Below are positions 23,541 to 31,416 of a stretch of DNA of 32,702 nucleotides, piece after piece. The translations under genes and the position numbers were made by a program. Position 1 is the stretch's first letter. Every line of letters starts with the position of its first letter. Origin of the DNA: an uncultured Granulosicoccaceae bacterium (lineage in GTDB: Bacteria; Pseudomonadota; Gammaproteobacteria; Granulosicoccales; Granulosicoccaceae); the NCBI GenBank assembly GCA_938003855.1, contig CALKXD010000287.1:1-32702 (forward strand). The letters run 5' to 3'. The notes beneath the pieces were generated by a model. The model did not search any database, was not told where the DNA came from, and saw only the letters and a list, made by a program, of their open reading frames with translations.

Positions 23541-24629
23541 TCACACCAGCTTTCCGCGCGCTGCGACCGGGATGATTTCGACTACTTGTCCGCCACGGAC
23601 CGCAACGAGCTGGTCAATCATGTTGACCGCCACGCAGACATGGTTCGGGATCACACGAACGACATCGCCGACGACGGGCTTGTGGTTGCATTTGCGCAGA
23701 TCGAGGAAACCGTGCTCCTCTGCAAATTTATGGATACGTGCTGTTGGGTGTTCGAGGATCAAGCCGTATCCGTCGAGCCCACCGGTATCTGCCGTGAGTG
23801 TCTTAGAGCCGGCATCGAGAATGCCGCGATCTTCACCACCGCGACTGACCACGCTGGTATATACCTGAAACGCGCAATCGTCCAGCGTGGCAACACCGGC
23901 TTCTATCATCATTCGGTCATTGAATATACAGGTGCCGGCACGGTGTTCGGTCGAGCCCTTCAGTTGATCGATGTTGACGAAGTTCGGAGTACCGCCGGTG
24001 GAGACAATGCCCGCGTGCATACCAAGTTTGTCCAGGCCGTCAATGACCTTATCGTGAAAAACCTGTGTCTGCGGCCAGCCATCCACCGGTGGGTAAAACA
24101 GCAGCCCGGCCAGGTTGAGCATCGGGTTGGCCTTGATGAGCTCTGCCAGTGCCAGCGCTTCTTCCGGGGTTTCAACGCCTGCACGTTGCTGGCCCGTATC
24201 GCACTCAATTAACACATCCAGTGGACGGTCTGCCTGTGTTGCTGCTTTAGCGTATTCGGTCAGTGACACCGGATTGTCCGCACACACTTTCAGGGCGACG
24301 CGTTTTTGTAACTCTGCCAGTCGACCGGACCGTGCAGCACCCAGCAGATTGGTGGCGATAATGATATCGGTGATACCGGCATTTGCCATCACCTCTGCTT
24401 CGCCTAGCTTCTGGCAGGTGATTCCCTGCGCGCCTGCGGCAATCTGTAATGCCGCCAGTCTGGGGGATTTGTGTGTTTTTATATGTGGGCGGTTGGCAAC
24501 ACCGGCGGCATCGCAGAGTGCCTGCGCCTTTGCAATATTGCTATCGACAATATCCAGATCAATGACACCGCAAGGTGTGCCGAAATTCTCGATTATGCTG
24601 TTTTTAAGTTGCGTGCAGTCTTCGGTCAA
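23541..24629 (-). CDS. D-threonine aldolase/D-serine dehydratase-like PLP enzyme, TTG start
   Basis: The 362-residue protein is a fold-type III (alanine racemase-like) PLP enzyme. PHIKTHK near 48-54 carries the PLP lysine (K51), and NHVC near the end gives H330 and C332, the paired metal ligands of D-serine dehydratase-like members. The family cleaves D-threonine and other D-3-hydroxy-amino acids or dehydrates D-serine. No ATG occurs in the first 80 or so codons. TTG 24629 has GGAG seven bases upstream, while TTG 24635 directly abuts that site, so 24629 is preferred. It lies between the GMC oxidoreductase and iolB on the same strand. The exact substrate is uncertain. Confidence 0.9.
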   Translation of the reverse strand: MTEDCTQLKNSIIENFGTPCGVIDLDIVDSNIAKAQALCDAAGVANRPHIKTHKSPRLAALQIAAGAQGITCQKLGEAEVMANAGITDIIIATNLLGAARSGRLAELQKRVALKVCADNPVSLTEYAKAATQADRPLDVLIECDTGQQRAGVETPEEALALAELIKANPMLNLAGLLFYPPVDGWPQTQVFHDKVIDGLDKLGMHAGIVSTGGTPNFVNIDQLKGSTEHRAGTCIFNDRMMIEAGVATLDDCAFQVYTSVVSRGGEDRGILDAGSKTLTADTGGLDGYGLILEHPTARIHKFAEEHGFLDLRKCNHKPVVGDVVRVIPNHVCVAVNMIDQLVAVRGGQVVEIIPVAARGKLV

Positions 24630-25032
24630 TTGCAATCTCCGGGTCTCGTCTGTGCTGCAAGGTCAGTTGCAGGAGTAGTCTATCTGCCAGTGGGTGGTGC
24701 TGACTATACGGGAGCAAAGCAGCCACCCGTCGTGAAGACCTTGCAGAAATGGTAATTACTATCAGCGCTGGTAACAAGATGCACGTTAAAATTGCCGGTG
24801 TTGAAGCTGGCTGTCGGGCAACAAGACTGTTTCGCCCGGCAAAAAAGTACAGCGCCGGGCCGTTATCGGCAGTTGCCATCGGTAGCCCGCAATCCGGCAT
24901 GGTAGCGGCGAGTCGCTACATCGACTGGGTTGTCGGCAAATCCAGTGGTGTGCCTTCGGCCTGGCACAGGGAATCGCAACCGCTTCAGTGCTCTGGTCGA
25001 CTTGTGTCGCCGGTGGATTGCCTTTTATGGAG
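24630..25032. other. Gap between GMC oxidoreductase and PLP enzyme genes
   Basis: About 400 bases with no supported gene. An imperfect hairpin CGGGC/GCCCG at 24815-24838 is followed on the plus strand by six A; orientation is wrong for a terminator of the minus-strand genes. A plus-strand frame from 24749 runs into the antisense of the GMC gene and is not believed. Confidence 0.4.
24637..24640 (-). promoter_or_regulatory. Ribosome binding site that fixes the TTG start of the PLP enzyme
   Basis: GGAG on the minus strand, seven bases before TTG 24629. It decides between two TTG codons six bases apart. Confidence 0.5.
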
Positions 25033-26652
25033 TCACGTTGCAGCGCGGATGGCAAAATCTGCGGCACGTTCACCGATCATCAGCGTTGCAGCGTTGACAT
25101 TGGCCGACGGTATCATCGGCATAATAGAAGCGTCTGCGATACGGAGGTTTTTAATCCCATGGACTTTCAGTCGATCGTCAACCACAGTGTTAGCATCGGA
25201 CGCCGGTCCCATGCGGCAGGTTCCGACGGGATGATAGGCGGTATTGCCGGTACGGATGGCATGTTGCAGTAACTCGTCGTCAGACTGACGGTGCGCGCCC
25301 GGCCAGAGTTCCTTTTCAACGTACGGCTTAAACGGATCGCTCTCGATAATGCGGCGTGCGAGGCGCAATGCTGCAACCATCACGCTGCGGTCTTCATCCT
25401 CGGCCAGATAATTCGCTTGTATCTGTGGCGGGTTGAAAGGGTCGGCGGAAGCTGCCCGCACATAGCCGGCACTTTGCGGGCGGTGCTGCCAACAGGCGAT
25501 AGTTGCACCGGGAAAATTGTCGAGACCTGACTGCACACCACCCGGGTAACTGGCGGGTGTGAAAGTAAGCTGGATATCGCCGTGCGGCAGTTGTGCCTGT
25601 GATTTCCAGAAGCAATACACAAGCGTTGGTGTCAAGGCCAGTGCCCCCTTGCGGCGAGTGCCGTATTTTAAAATTTCCCAAAACAATGCGGGCCAGCGGG
25701 CACGTTCATTTATGGTTTGCATATCCTTGATATGCACTATTGACCGCGCTGCGTAGTGGTCGCGAAGATTCTCACCGACCCCGGGTAGATTGTGCGTTGT
25801 GGCAACCCCGATATTTTTCAAATGCTGTGCGTCGCCAATACCCGACAATTGCAGGATCTGCGGAGAGGCAATTGCGCCGGCACACAGTATTACCTCTTTT
25901 CTGGCGCGAACGGTTAACACATTCGACTGGCGGTCGCCGCGTTTATAGTTAACCCCTTCCGCTTTGTTGTCGCGGAGTATGATGTTTTGCACGTGTGCGT
26001 TGGTGATTACCCGGGTGTTGCCGCGTTTCAGTGCCGGATACAAAAATGACCGTGCCGGACTTACCCGCCTGCCGCGATAAACACTGCGCTGCGCATAGGC
26101 AATGCCGTCTTGTGACTTGCCGTTGTAGTCGGGGTTGCGTGGTATGCCGATTGCCCCGGCAGCTTGCATAAAAGCCTCGCAGAGTGGGTCGGGCTGGTCG
26201 ATGTCGGTAATGGTGAACGGACCGTCCGAGCCGTGGTATCCGTCGTCACCATGGCCGAGCATGCATTGGCTTTTTTTAAACCAGGGTAGTACGTCGCGGT
26301 AGCGCCAGTCGCGGTTACCACTTGCCGACCAGCCATCGTAGTCGGCGGCCTGACCCCGATTATAGATATGGCCGTTGATTGAACCTGACCCGCCCAGTGT
26401 TTTGCCGCGAGCATGACTTATTGCACGACCGTTCAAGCCGTCACTCGGCAGGCCCGGGTACATCCAGTTGATGGATGGGTTGCGCAAGGTATAGAGGACA
26501 CCGGCGGGAATATGAATAAACGGGTTGCGATCGGGCGGGCCGGCTTCGAGCACGCACACCTGATATTTGCCGTGCTCTGATAAGCGCCCGGCAACAACTG
26601 AGCCTGCCGTACCAGCACCGATAACAACGTAGTCGTAAATTTCGTCTGCCAT
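25033..26652 (-). CDS. GMC-family FAD-dependent oxidoreductase (choline dehydrogenase-like)
   Basis: The 539-residue protein has the FAD motif GAGTAG at 12-17 and VLEAGPPD shortly after, the GMC signature RGKTLGGSGSINGHIYNRG, the second signature GAIASPQILQLSGIG, and the catalytic His474 in YHPVGTCRMGP with an Asn-rich PSANVNAATLMIGERAADF at the end. GMC enzymes oxidise alcohols to aldehydes; relatives act on choline, polyethylene glycol, long-chain alcohols or sugars. AGGA about eight bases upstream supports ATG 26652. The betaine aldehyde dehydrogenase expected beside a true choline dehydrogenase is absent, so another alcohol is likely. It heads the minus-strand catabolic set and is divergent from the exporter gene. 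Confidence 0.93.
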   Translation of the reverse strand: MADEIYDYVVIGAGTAGSVVAGRLSEHGKYQVCVLEAGPPDRNPFIHIPAGVLYTLRNPSINWMYPGLPSDGLNGRAISHARGKTLGGSGSINGHIYNRGQAADYDGWSASGNRDWRYRDVLPWFKKSQCMLGHGDDGYHGSDGPFTITDIDQPDPLCEAFMQAAGAIGIPRNPDYNGKSQDGIAYAQRSVYRGRRVSPARSFLYPALKRGNTRVITNAHVQNIILRDNKAEGVNYKRGDRQSNVLTVRARKEVILCAGAIASPQILQLSGIGDAQHLKNIGVATTHNLPGVGENLRDHYAARSIVHIKDMQTINERARWPALFWEILKYGTRRKGALALTPTLVYCFWKSQAQLPHGDIQLTFTPASYPGGVQSGLDNFPGATIACWQHRPQSAGYVRAASADPFNPPQIQANYLAEDEDRSVMVAALRLARRIIESDPFKPYVEKELWPGAHRQSDDELLQHAIRTGNTAYHPVGTCRMGPASDANTVVDDRLKVHGIKNLRIADASIMPMIPSANVNAATLMIGERAADFAIRAAT

Positions 26653-27019
26653 GCGTTGCGTCCTGTGGCGTGACTTTCACCGATGGATCGATTCCGGCAT
26701 GGGTGAACGTTCAGATAGCAATATTACACAAGATTAGCGGCAAGCGTCACTGCTGCAGATCGGCCGGTATCAGAGTTGAACCGGTTTCTGTATTGCGCCT
26801 GAGTGTGTGCAATTGCCGGAGCGCTCAGCCCGTCCCTGCTGAGTGGCCATAGTCGTATTCCGGCAATGCCCGCGCTGTTCATCTGCCGTATACTCCGCCC
26901 ACGCCTGAATGGCGTTAACAACCTGATTCGCGGTCTTCTCTGCTGTGTTCAGGCCCGTCGTAGTGATCCTCTCCGGTACCCCTTGTGCTGCACCCCTCCA
27001 AGCAACCAGGTCGCTGTTC
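26653..27019. other. Divergent intergenic region, GMC oxidoreductase and exporter
   Basis: The 367 bases hold no convincing gene. A minus-strand frame of 174 codons overlaps the exporter start and looks like an antisense artefact. No clear promoter boxes were found by eye. Confidence 0.35.
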
Positions 27020-27916
27020 ATGACCAGTAAGTCAGACGACAGTAAATCGCAACCTTCTACGGTGCTCAATGTTATTCCGGCGCCGGGCCTGGTGCTGCTG
27101 GCCATTGTCGCAATCCAGCTTGGCGCGGCAATTTCGAAGCATTTGTTCCCGATACTCGGTCCTGACGGGACCGTCGCTCTACGGATTATTATTTCCGCGG
27201 TGGTGCTGGGGCTGGTTGCGCGTCGACAGGTAAAAACGTTCTGGCATACCTTTGCGCAACACCGTGCATTGTTGCTGGCGTTCGGTGGCTGCATCTCAGT
27301 GATGAATCTTTTTTTCTACCAGGCTATCGACCTTATCCCGCTGGGGGCGGCAGTGGCGCTTGAATTTGTCGGTCCGTTAGGCGTGGCGGCTTTCGGATCG
27401 CGAAAGCTCAGTCATTTTGCCTGGGTGGCGCTGGCGGCACTGGGTATCATTCTGCTGTCGCCACTCGCCGGTGCTGACCTGAATCCGCTGGGTATCGCCT
27501 ATGCGCTACTGGCCGGAGCAGGGTGGGCCACATTCATCGTGCTTGCGCGTCGGGTCGGTGAACGCATCAGTGGTAATGACGGACTATCGATAGGGATGGG
27601 GGTCGCGGCAGTCATTATGCTGCCTCTGGCGATTCCAGTGTTGCCTGAGTTGACTGACAGACCGGTTCTGCTTCTAGCGTGCGCCGCGGTAGCGCTGCTG
27701 TCGACAGCAATACCTTTCACACTTGAATTTGAAGCGCTGAAGCGCCTCTCGATGCGCACCTACGGTGTGCTGCTCAGTATGGAGCCTGCGGTTGCGGCAT
27801 TAGCCGGTGCTGTTTTACTTGGGCAGAATATCGGTGTGCAGGGCATGGTCGCTGTCGCCTGTGTGGTGAGCGCAGCGGTTGGTGTTACTATTTCTGACAA
27901 TAAGCAATCCAAGTAA
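27020..27916 (+). CDS. EamA/RhtA-type inner-membrane exporter
   Basis: The 298-residue protein has about ten hydrophobic segments in two repeated halves, the EamA layout of the drug/metabolite transporter superfamily. AISKHLFPILGPDGTVALRI near the start, FYQAIDLIPLGAAVALEFVGPLGVA in the middle and LSMRTYGVLLSMEPAVAALAG near the end match RhtA, the threonine/homoserine exporter. The long frame begins 25 codons earlier, but ATG 27020 gives a short polar N-terminus before the first helix. The ribosome binding site is weak. Export of an amino acid or analogue is probable; the specific cargo is not shown. Confidence 0.9.
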   Translation: MTSKSDDSKSQPSTVLNVIPAPGLVLLAIVAIQLGAAISKHLFPILGPDGTVALRIIISAVVLGLVARRQVKTFWHTFAQHRALLLAFGGCISVMNLFFYQAIDLIPLGAAVALEFVGPLGVAAFGSRKLSHFAWVALAALGIILLSPLAGADLNPLGIAYALLAGAGWATFIVLARRVGERISGNDGLSIGMGVAAVIMLPLAIPVLPELTDRPVLLLACAAVALLSTAIPFTLEFEALKRLSMRTYGVLLSMEPAVAALAGAVLLGQNIGVQGMVAVACVVSAAVGVTISDNKQSK

Positions 27917-28083
27917 CGCTACGGTGGTTCATCGAGCAATTTCGTCCTGCAGTGCCGCAATCGGGTAACTATGTTCGCGGCTGACCGGCACTTTGGGCGG
28001 CCAGTTGAATCATCAGGTCATGCGGTTGGATTGTGCCGCTGACAGCGGCTATCGTCACAGGAGGCTTTTTTCACCGAAGTGTT

Positions 28084-28110
28084 CGGCACGCGGTACCATA
28101 AACGGTGCCG
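28084..28110 (+). terminator. Hairpin upstream of the aminotransferase gene
   Basis: CGGCAC and GTGCCG form a six-base-pair stem with a 15-base loop, followed by ATTTTAAT. It could end the exporter transcript or lie in the leader of the aminotransferase mRNA, whose ATG is 33 bases further on. Confidence 0.35.
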
Positions 28111-28142
28111 ATTTTAATAACCGCTAGACGAGTAAATTACCC

Positions 28143-29267
28143 ATGTATATAGCACCCTTCGGTGTCGAGATCTGGATGAACGAGTGGGAAACCCGGTGCG
28201 ACTGGAATCTTGCTGAAACCTGTGTAGAGAGCCTGACTATCGCCGAGTTGCTGCAGTTGACCGGCAAGTCTCCTGCTGATCTTTCAGACCTGCTATCGCT
28301 GAAAATGACCTATGGAGCCATTGAAGGATCCGACAGACTGCGCAAGGCGATTGCCTCCCTGTACCAGAAACAGCAGGCAGAAAACGTGGTGGTAACGCAC
28401 GGCACCATCGGCGCTAATGCACTTGTACACAAAGCCCTGGTCAGTCGGGGGGATCGCGTCGTCTCAGTGGTGCCGACTTACCAGCAGCACTATTCGATAC
28501 CCGCAAGCATCGGGGCTGATGTGCATCATCTGTTATTGCGTGAAGAGAATGCGTTTTTACCTGATCTCAATGAACTGCGTAGCACAGCGACACCGGGTAC
28601 ACGCCTGATTGCGATCAACAACCCCAACAACCCGACCGGCTCACTGATGAACCGGCAGATGCTTGAGCAAATTGCCGCCATCGCCCGTGATATAGACGCC
28701 TGGGTTTTGTGTGATGAGGTCTATCGTGGCACGGATCAGCATGGCCGCGGAATGACGGAATCAATGGCCGATGTCTATGAGAAAGGGATCAGTACCGCCA
28801 GTGTCTCGAAAGCATTTTCGTTGGCTGGCTTGCGATTAGGCTGGATAGCCGCGCCACTGGCGGTAATGAAGGCGGTGTCTATTCATCGAGACTACGACAC
28901 CATATCAGTCGGTATGATCGACGATCATTTCGCAACACTGGCGCTTGAACACCGGCAAAGCATACTGGACCGCAGCCGGTCAATTACCCGTGGCAACCTT
29001 GCACTACTGGAATCGTGGGTTGCCAGTGAACCGCTTGTCTCGTGGATAAAACCGGAATCAGGCACCACCGCTTTGCTGAAGTATGACCTGCCTATGACCT
29101 CAGAGCAGTTTTGCATATCACTGGTAAAGGAAACTGGTGTGTTATTTACCCCGGGCGCGGCGCTGCAGATGGAGGGCTACGTGCGAATCGGTTACGCAAA
29201 TAACCCACAGGTACTTACCGAAGGATTGCAGCGCGTTAGCGGTTTTCTCCGCCGACAGGCCGCCTAG
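28143..29267 (+). CDS. Fold-type I PLP aminotransferase (class I/II)
   Basis: The 374-residue protein shows INNPNNPTG at 158-166, the aspartate that contacts the PLP ring nitrogen in CDEVYRG at 190-196, and K223 in SVSKAFSLAGLRLGW as the Schiff-base lysine. The opening IAPFGVEIWMNEWE and the glycine-rich VVVTHGTIGANALV resemble the subgroup that contains capreomycidine synthase, which cyclises hydroxyarginine; that resemblance is from memory and not secure. It may be an ordinary amino acid aminotransferase. The ribosome binding site is poor. It stands alone between the exporter and yaeQ genes, all on the plus strand. Confidence 0.88.
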   Translation: MYIAPFGVEIWMNEWETRCDWNLAETCVESLTIAELLQLTGKSPADLSDLLSLKMTYGAIEGSDRLRKAIASLYQKQQAENVVVTHGTIGANALVHKALVSRGDRVVSVVPTYQQHYSIPASIGADVHHLLLREENAFLPDLNELRSTATPGTRLIAINNPNNPTGSLMNRQMLEQIAAIARDIDAWVLCDEVYRGTDQHGRGMTESMADVYEKGISTASVSKAFSLAGLRLGWIAAPLAVMKAVSIHRDYDTISVGMIDDHFATLALEHRQSILDRSRSITRGNLALLESWVASEPLVSWIKPESGTTALLKYDLPMTSEQFCISLVKETGVLFTPGAALQMEGYVRIGYANNPQVLTEGLQRVSGFLRRQAA

Positions 29268-29401
29268 CGGACAGCGCGGTTTGTTATCGCAGCAGACGCG
29301 ACGGCGGTTGTTGTTAATGACACGCTCGCCGGCTGTCTGGGTCAATGCTACTGTGTGTCGCAAGATTCGTTGATCGACCGGGCGCGGAGGCGGTCCCTGT
29401 T

Positions 29402-29423
29402 ATACTGATTATCAGTGTTTTTT
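29402..29423 (+). terminator. Short hairpin with U-run after the aminotransferase gene
   Basis: ACTGA and TCAGT pair around a three-base loop, extendable by a wobble and one more pair, and run into six T. The stem is short for a strong terminator. The same bases contain TGTTATACT (29398-29406), an extended -10 motif, so this may instead be the yaeQ promoter. Confidence 0.4.
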
Positions 29424-29495
29424 CTATACCCGTAACCGGCGGCCAGTGTCTGTCTGGTTGACGTGTCCGTTCATCGCAGAACTCTGGATTATTAC

Positions 29496-30023
29496 ATGGC
29501 TTTAAGTGCCACCATCAACAAGGTTTCTCTCAATATAGCCGACATTGACCGCCACTATTATCAGCAGCATGACCTCACCGTGGCGGTTCACCCGTCTGAG
29601 AATGATTTTAGATTTATTATCCGCATAATTGCCTTCGCTGTGAACGCCGGTGAGCAATTGGCGTTTACCAAAGGCATGGGTACCGACGATGAGCCCGAGA
29701 TCTGGCAAAAGTCACTGACGGACGATATTGAACTGTGGGTTGATTTCGGCCAGGTCGATGAAAAACGTATTCGCAAAGCCTGTGGACGTGCCCGGCAGGT
29801 AATTGTGTATACCTACCACGAACGCAAAGCAAAAGTGTGGTGGGAGCAGAACCGGGACAAATTGGCCCGCCACAATAATTTATCCGTCTGCCACATCGAA
29901 GCACCTGGTGCCGAGGCATTGGTCAGTCGCAATATGCAGTTACAATGCAACGTTGATGACGGCGTCATTTACCTGAGTGATGATGCGCGTGTGATTACGG
30001 TGTCGGTTACCCCTTTCGAGTGA
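29496..30023 (+). CDS. yaeQ: YaeQ family protein
   Basis: The 175-residue protein aligns by eye along its length with E. coli YaeQ (181): MALSATI start, VHPSEND at 31-37, LAFTKGMGTDDEPEIW, LWVDFGQVDEKRIRKAC, VYTYHERKAKVWWEQN and DGVIYLSDD. YaeQ has a nuclease-like (PD-D/E-XK related) fold and was once reported to suppress rfaH mutants; its biochemical role is not settled. The conserved MALSATI opening fixes the ATG at 29496, eleven codons inside the longer frame. It is a single gene between the aminotransferase and a convergent binding-protein-like gene. Confidence 0.95.
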   Translation: MALSATINKVSLNIADIDRHYYQQHDLTVAVHPSENDFRFIIRIIAFAVNAGEQLAFTKGMGTDDEPEIWQKSLTDDIELWVDFGQVDEKRIRKACGRARQVIVYTYHERKAKVWWEQNRDKLARHNNLSVCHIEAPGAEALVSRNMQLQCNVDDGVIYLSDDARVITVSVTPFE

Positions 30024-30052
30024 CCCCGGCCTGTAACTGCTAACCGGGTGGT

Positions 30053-30091
30053 AAAGCGGCACAGCAACTGGTCCATGGTCAAAGCCGTTTT
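30053..30091. terminator. Candidate terminator between convergent genes
   Basis: AAAGCGGC and GCCGTTTT form an eight-base-pair stem with one G-U pair around a 23-base loop that itself contains CCATGG. It lies between yaeQ and the convergent binding-protein-like gene and ends in T on the plus strand. Confidence 0.35.
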
Positions 30092-30094
30092 GAT

Positions 30095-30988
30095 TTATGC
30101 CAGCCGCGCGACAGCGTCTTCGTAGGCTCCGCGTTCTGTCGATGTGCCATCGAAAATGTCTCGTTGGCGAATCCAGGTTTGTGTGCTCTCGTACATGGCT
30201 TGGGTGTAAGGCTCAAATACCAGACGTTCACCGGGGCCGAAGCGCTGCACGTCTATCAGCTTTGCATGTCGTTCAGGCAGTTCGTTAAGATAATAATGCA
30301 GATAGGATTGATGCATCTGATCGATGTCGGCCTGAGCCATTCGCAAGGCCCGGTAATACTGTGCCACCTGCGTCGTGTCGACACCGGCGGGAACCATGGC
30401 GGCTACCATAAACGTGCAATCGATTATTTTTCTAAAGCCGAGCTGTTCTACGGTATAGAGTTGCGGTCCGAATACGGTCGCCGCCGGTGCCAGGCCGTCG
30501 AGCAGTTGATCGACCCGGTCTGCCGGTGTGCCGCCAAACTTCAGTTTTATCTGTTTGTCTTCCAGGTAGGGTTCTAACGCCTGAATGGTGGTGTAGTGGC
30601 TGCCGGACTGGTACCCCACATGGACCTCCACACCGGAGAGATCGCCGGGTGCTCTTATCGCTGAGTCCTCCGGCACCACAATCGCGCAGGGTGTTACTGA
30701 GTAGCACTCGCCCCAGAGTTTGCCGTGGGTGTCTGATGCAGCCATATTCACCGTCCAGTGGCAGGCGCAGCTTATTGAAGCGTCGCGGCCTTTTTCATAC
30801 GTCTGGTAAGCACCGGATTTGTTGTCAGCGATGCGCGCTGTTTCGTGTACCTGTCTGGGGGCGTTTTTCGTCAATAAATCGTGCGCAGATAGGCGGTAGT
30901 CTGTGAGGCCGACGTCGCTGAAATAGCCTTTCTCGTCTGCTATCCACTCCTGCAGGCGACCGTGCGGGTTGACGATGAATGTGGCCAT
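30095..30988 (-). CDS. Solitary substrate-binding-protein-like protein without signal peptide
   Basis: The 297-residue protein looks like an NMT1/SsuA-type periplasmic-binding fold: NPHGRLQEWIADEKGYFSDVGL at 7-28, a DLSGVEVHVGYQSGSHYTT segment in the middle and VDQLLDGLAPAATVFGPQL after it. It begins directly with the first beta strand (MATFIVNP) and has no signal peptide or lipobox, and no ABC permease or ATPase is adjacent. It may be a cytoplasmic binding or enzyme relative, or reach the periplasm by another route. The ribosome binding site is weak. Several Cys residues lie near 73-100 (SCACHW, GECYSVTPC). The function is unknown. Confidence 0.75.
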   Translation of the reverse strand: MATFIVNPHGRLQEWIADEKGYFSDVGLTDYRLSAHDLLTKNAPRQVHETARIADNKSGAYQTYEKGRDASISCACHWTVNMAASDTHGKLWGECYSVTPCAIVVPEDSAIRAPGDLSGVEVHVGYQSGSHYTTIQALEPYLEDKQIKLKFGGTPADRVDQLLDGLAPAATVFGPQLYTVEQLGFRKIIDCTFMVAAMVPAGVDTTQVAQYYRALRMAQADIDQMHQSYLHYYLNELPERHAKLIDVQRFGPGERLVFEPYTQAMYESTQTWIRQRDIFDGTSTERGAYEDAVARLA

Positions 30989-31416
30989 GTGCGGGTCCGG
31001 TGGTGATAAGTAAGGACAGAGAGTTAATCACTCTGTACAACCGCGCGGCAATCGCCTCGCGGTCACAAGCATACCCGTTAAAGCTACCGTAGCAGTCGTT
31101 CGCATGCAAAAGGATTTACGATGTTTTCGCGCGGGTGTAGCTGACTACAGAGGGGGCTTGCGATGGATTTTTTTCTTCAGCGGCGGCACCTGGTGGTCTC
31201 ACGCATAAGTTTTTGACACGATGCCGCCAAACCATTGGCAACAAAAACAATGTGTTATTGCTTAATCTTTATGAATTACTGCAACAGATCACAAAAAGTC
31301 GGCCGTTATTGGGTTTAGGTTGATTAGCTATTGGCTAAATCTGCAGCGGTACTATCCCTGTGCGTGGAGTATTGCACTGACTATTGATGTCTGACAAATA
31401 ATGGAATTGTCTTTTT
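30989..31416. other. Long divergent intergenic region upstream of flgE
   Basis: The 428 bases between the binding-protein-like gene and flgE hold no supported gene. I looked for a sigma54 site (GG, ten bases, GC) and a sigma28 site ahead of flgE and found neither; TTGGC and TGCAG near 31330 have the wrong spacing. Confidence 0.45.

Noticed and set aside
23532-24212. 226-codon plus-strand frame
   Set aside because: Antisense of the PLP enzyme, which has clear active-site motifs.
24115-24678. 187-codon plus-strand frame, Ser/Ala-rich
   Set aside because: Antisense of the PLP enzyme gene; composition typical of a shadow frame.
24815-24846. Hairpin followed by six A as a terminator of the GMC gene
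   Set aside because: On the minus strand the T-run precedes the stem, the wrong order for an intrinsic terminator.
24749-25234. 161-codon plus-strand frame filling the gap after the GMC gene
   Set aside because: Its second half is antisense to conserved GMC C-terminal sequence and the first half has no recognisable content.
26770-27294. 174-codon minus-strand frame upstream of the exporter
   Set aside because: Largely antisense to the exporter start, with Cys/Arg/Asn-rich composition unlike a real protein.
31300-31350. Possible sigma54 promoter ahead of flgE
   Set aside because: The GG and GC elements are eight bases apart instead of ten.
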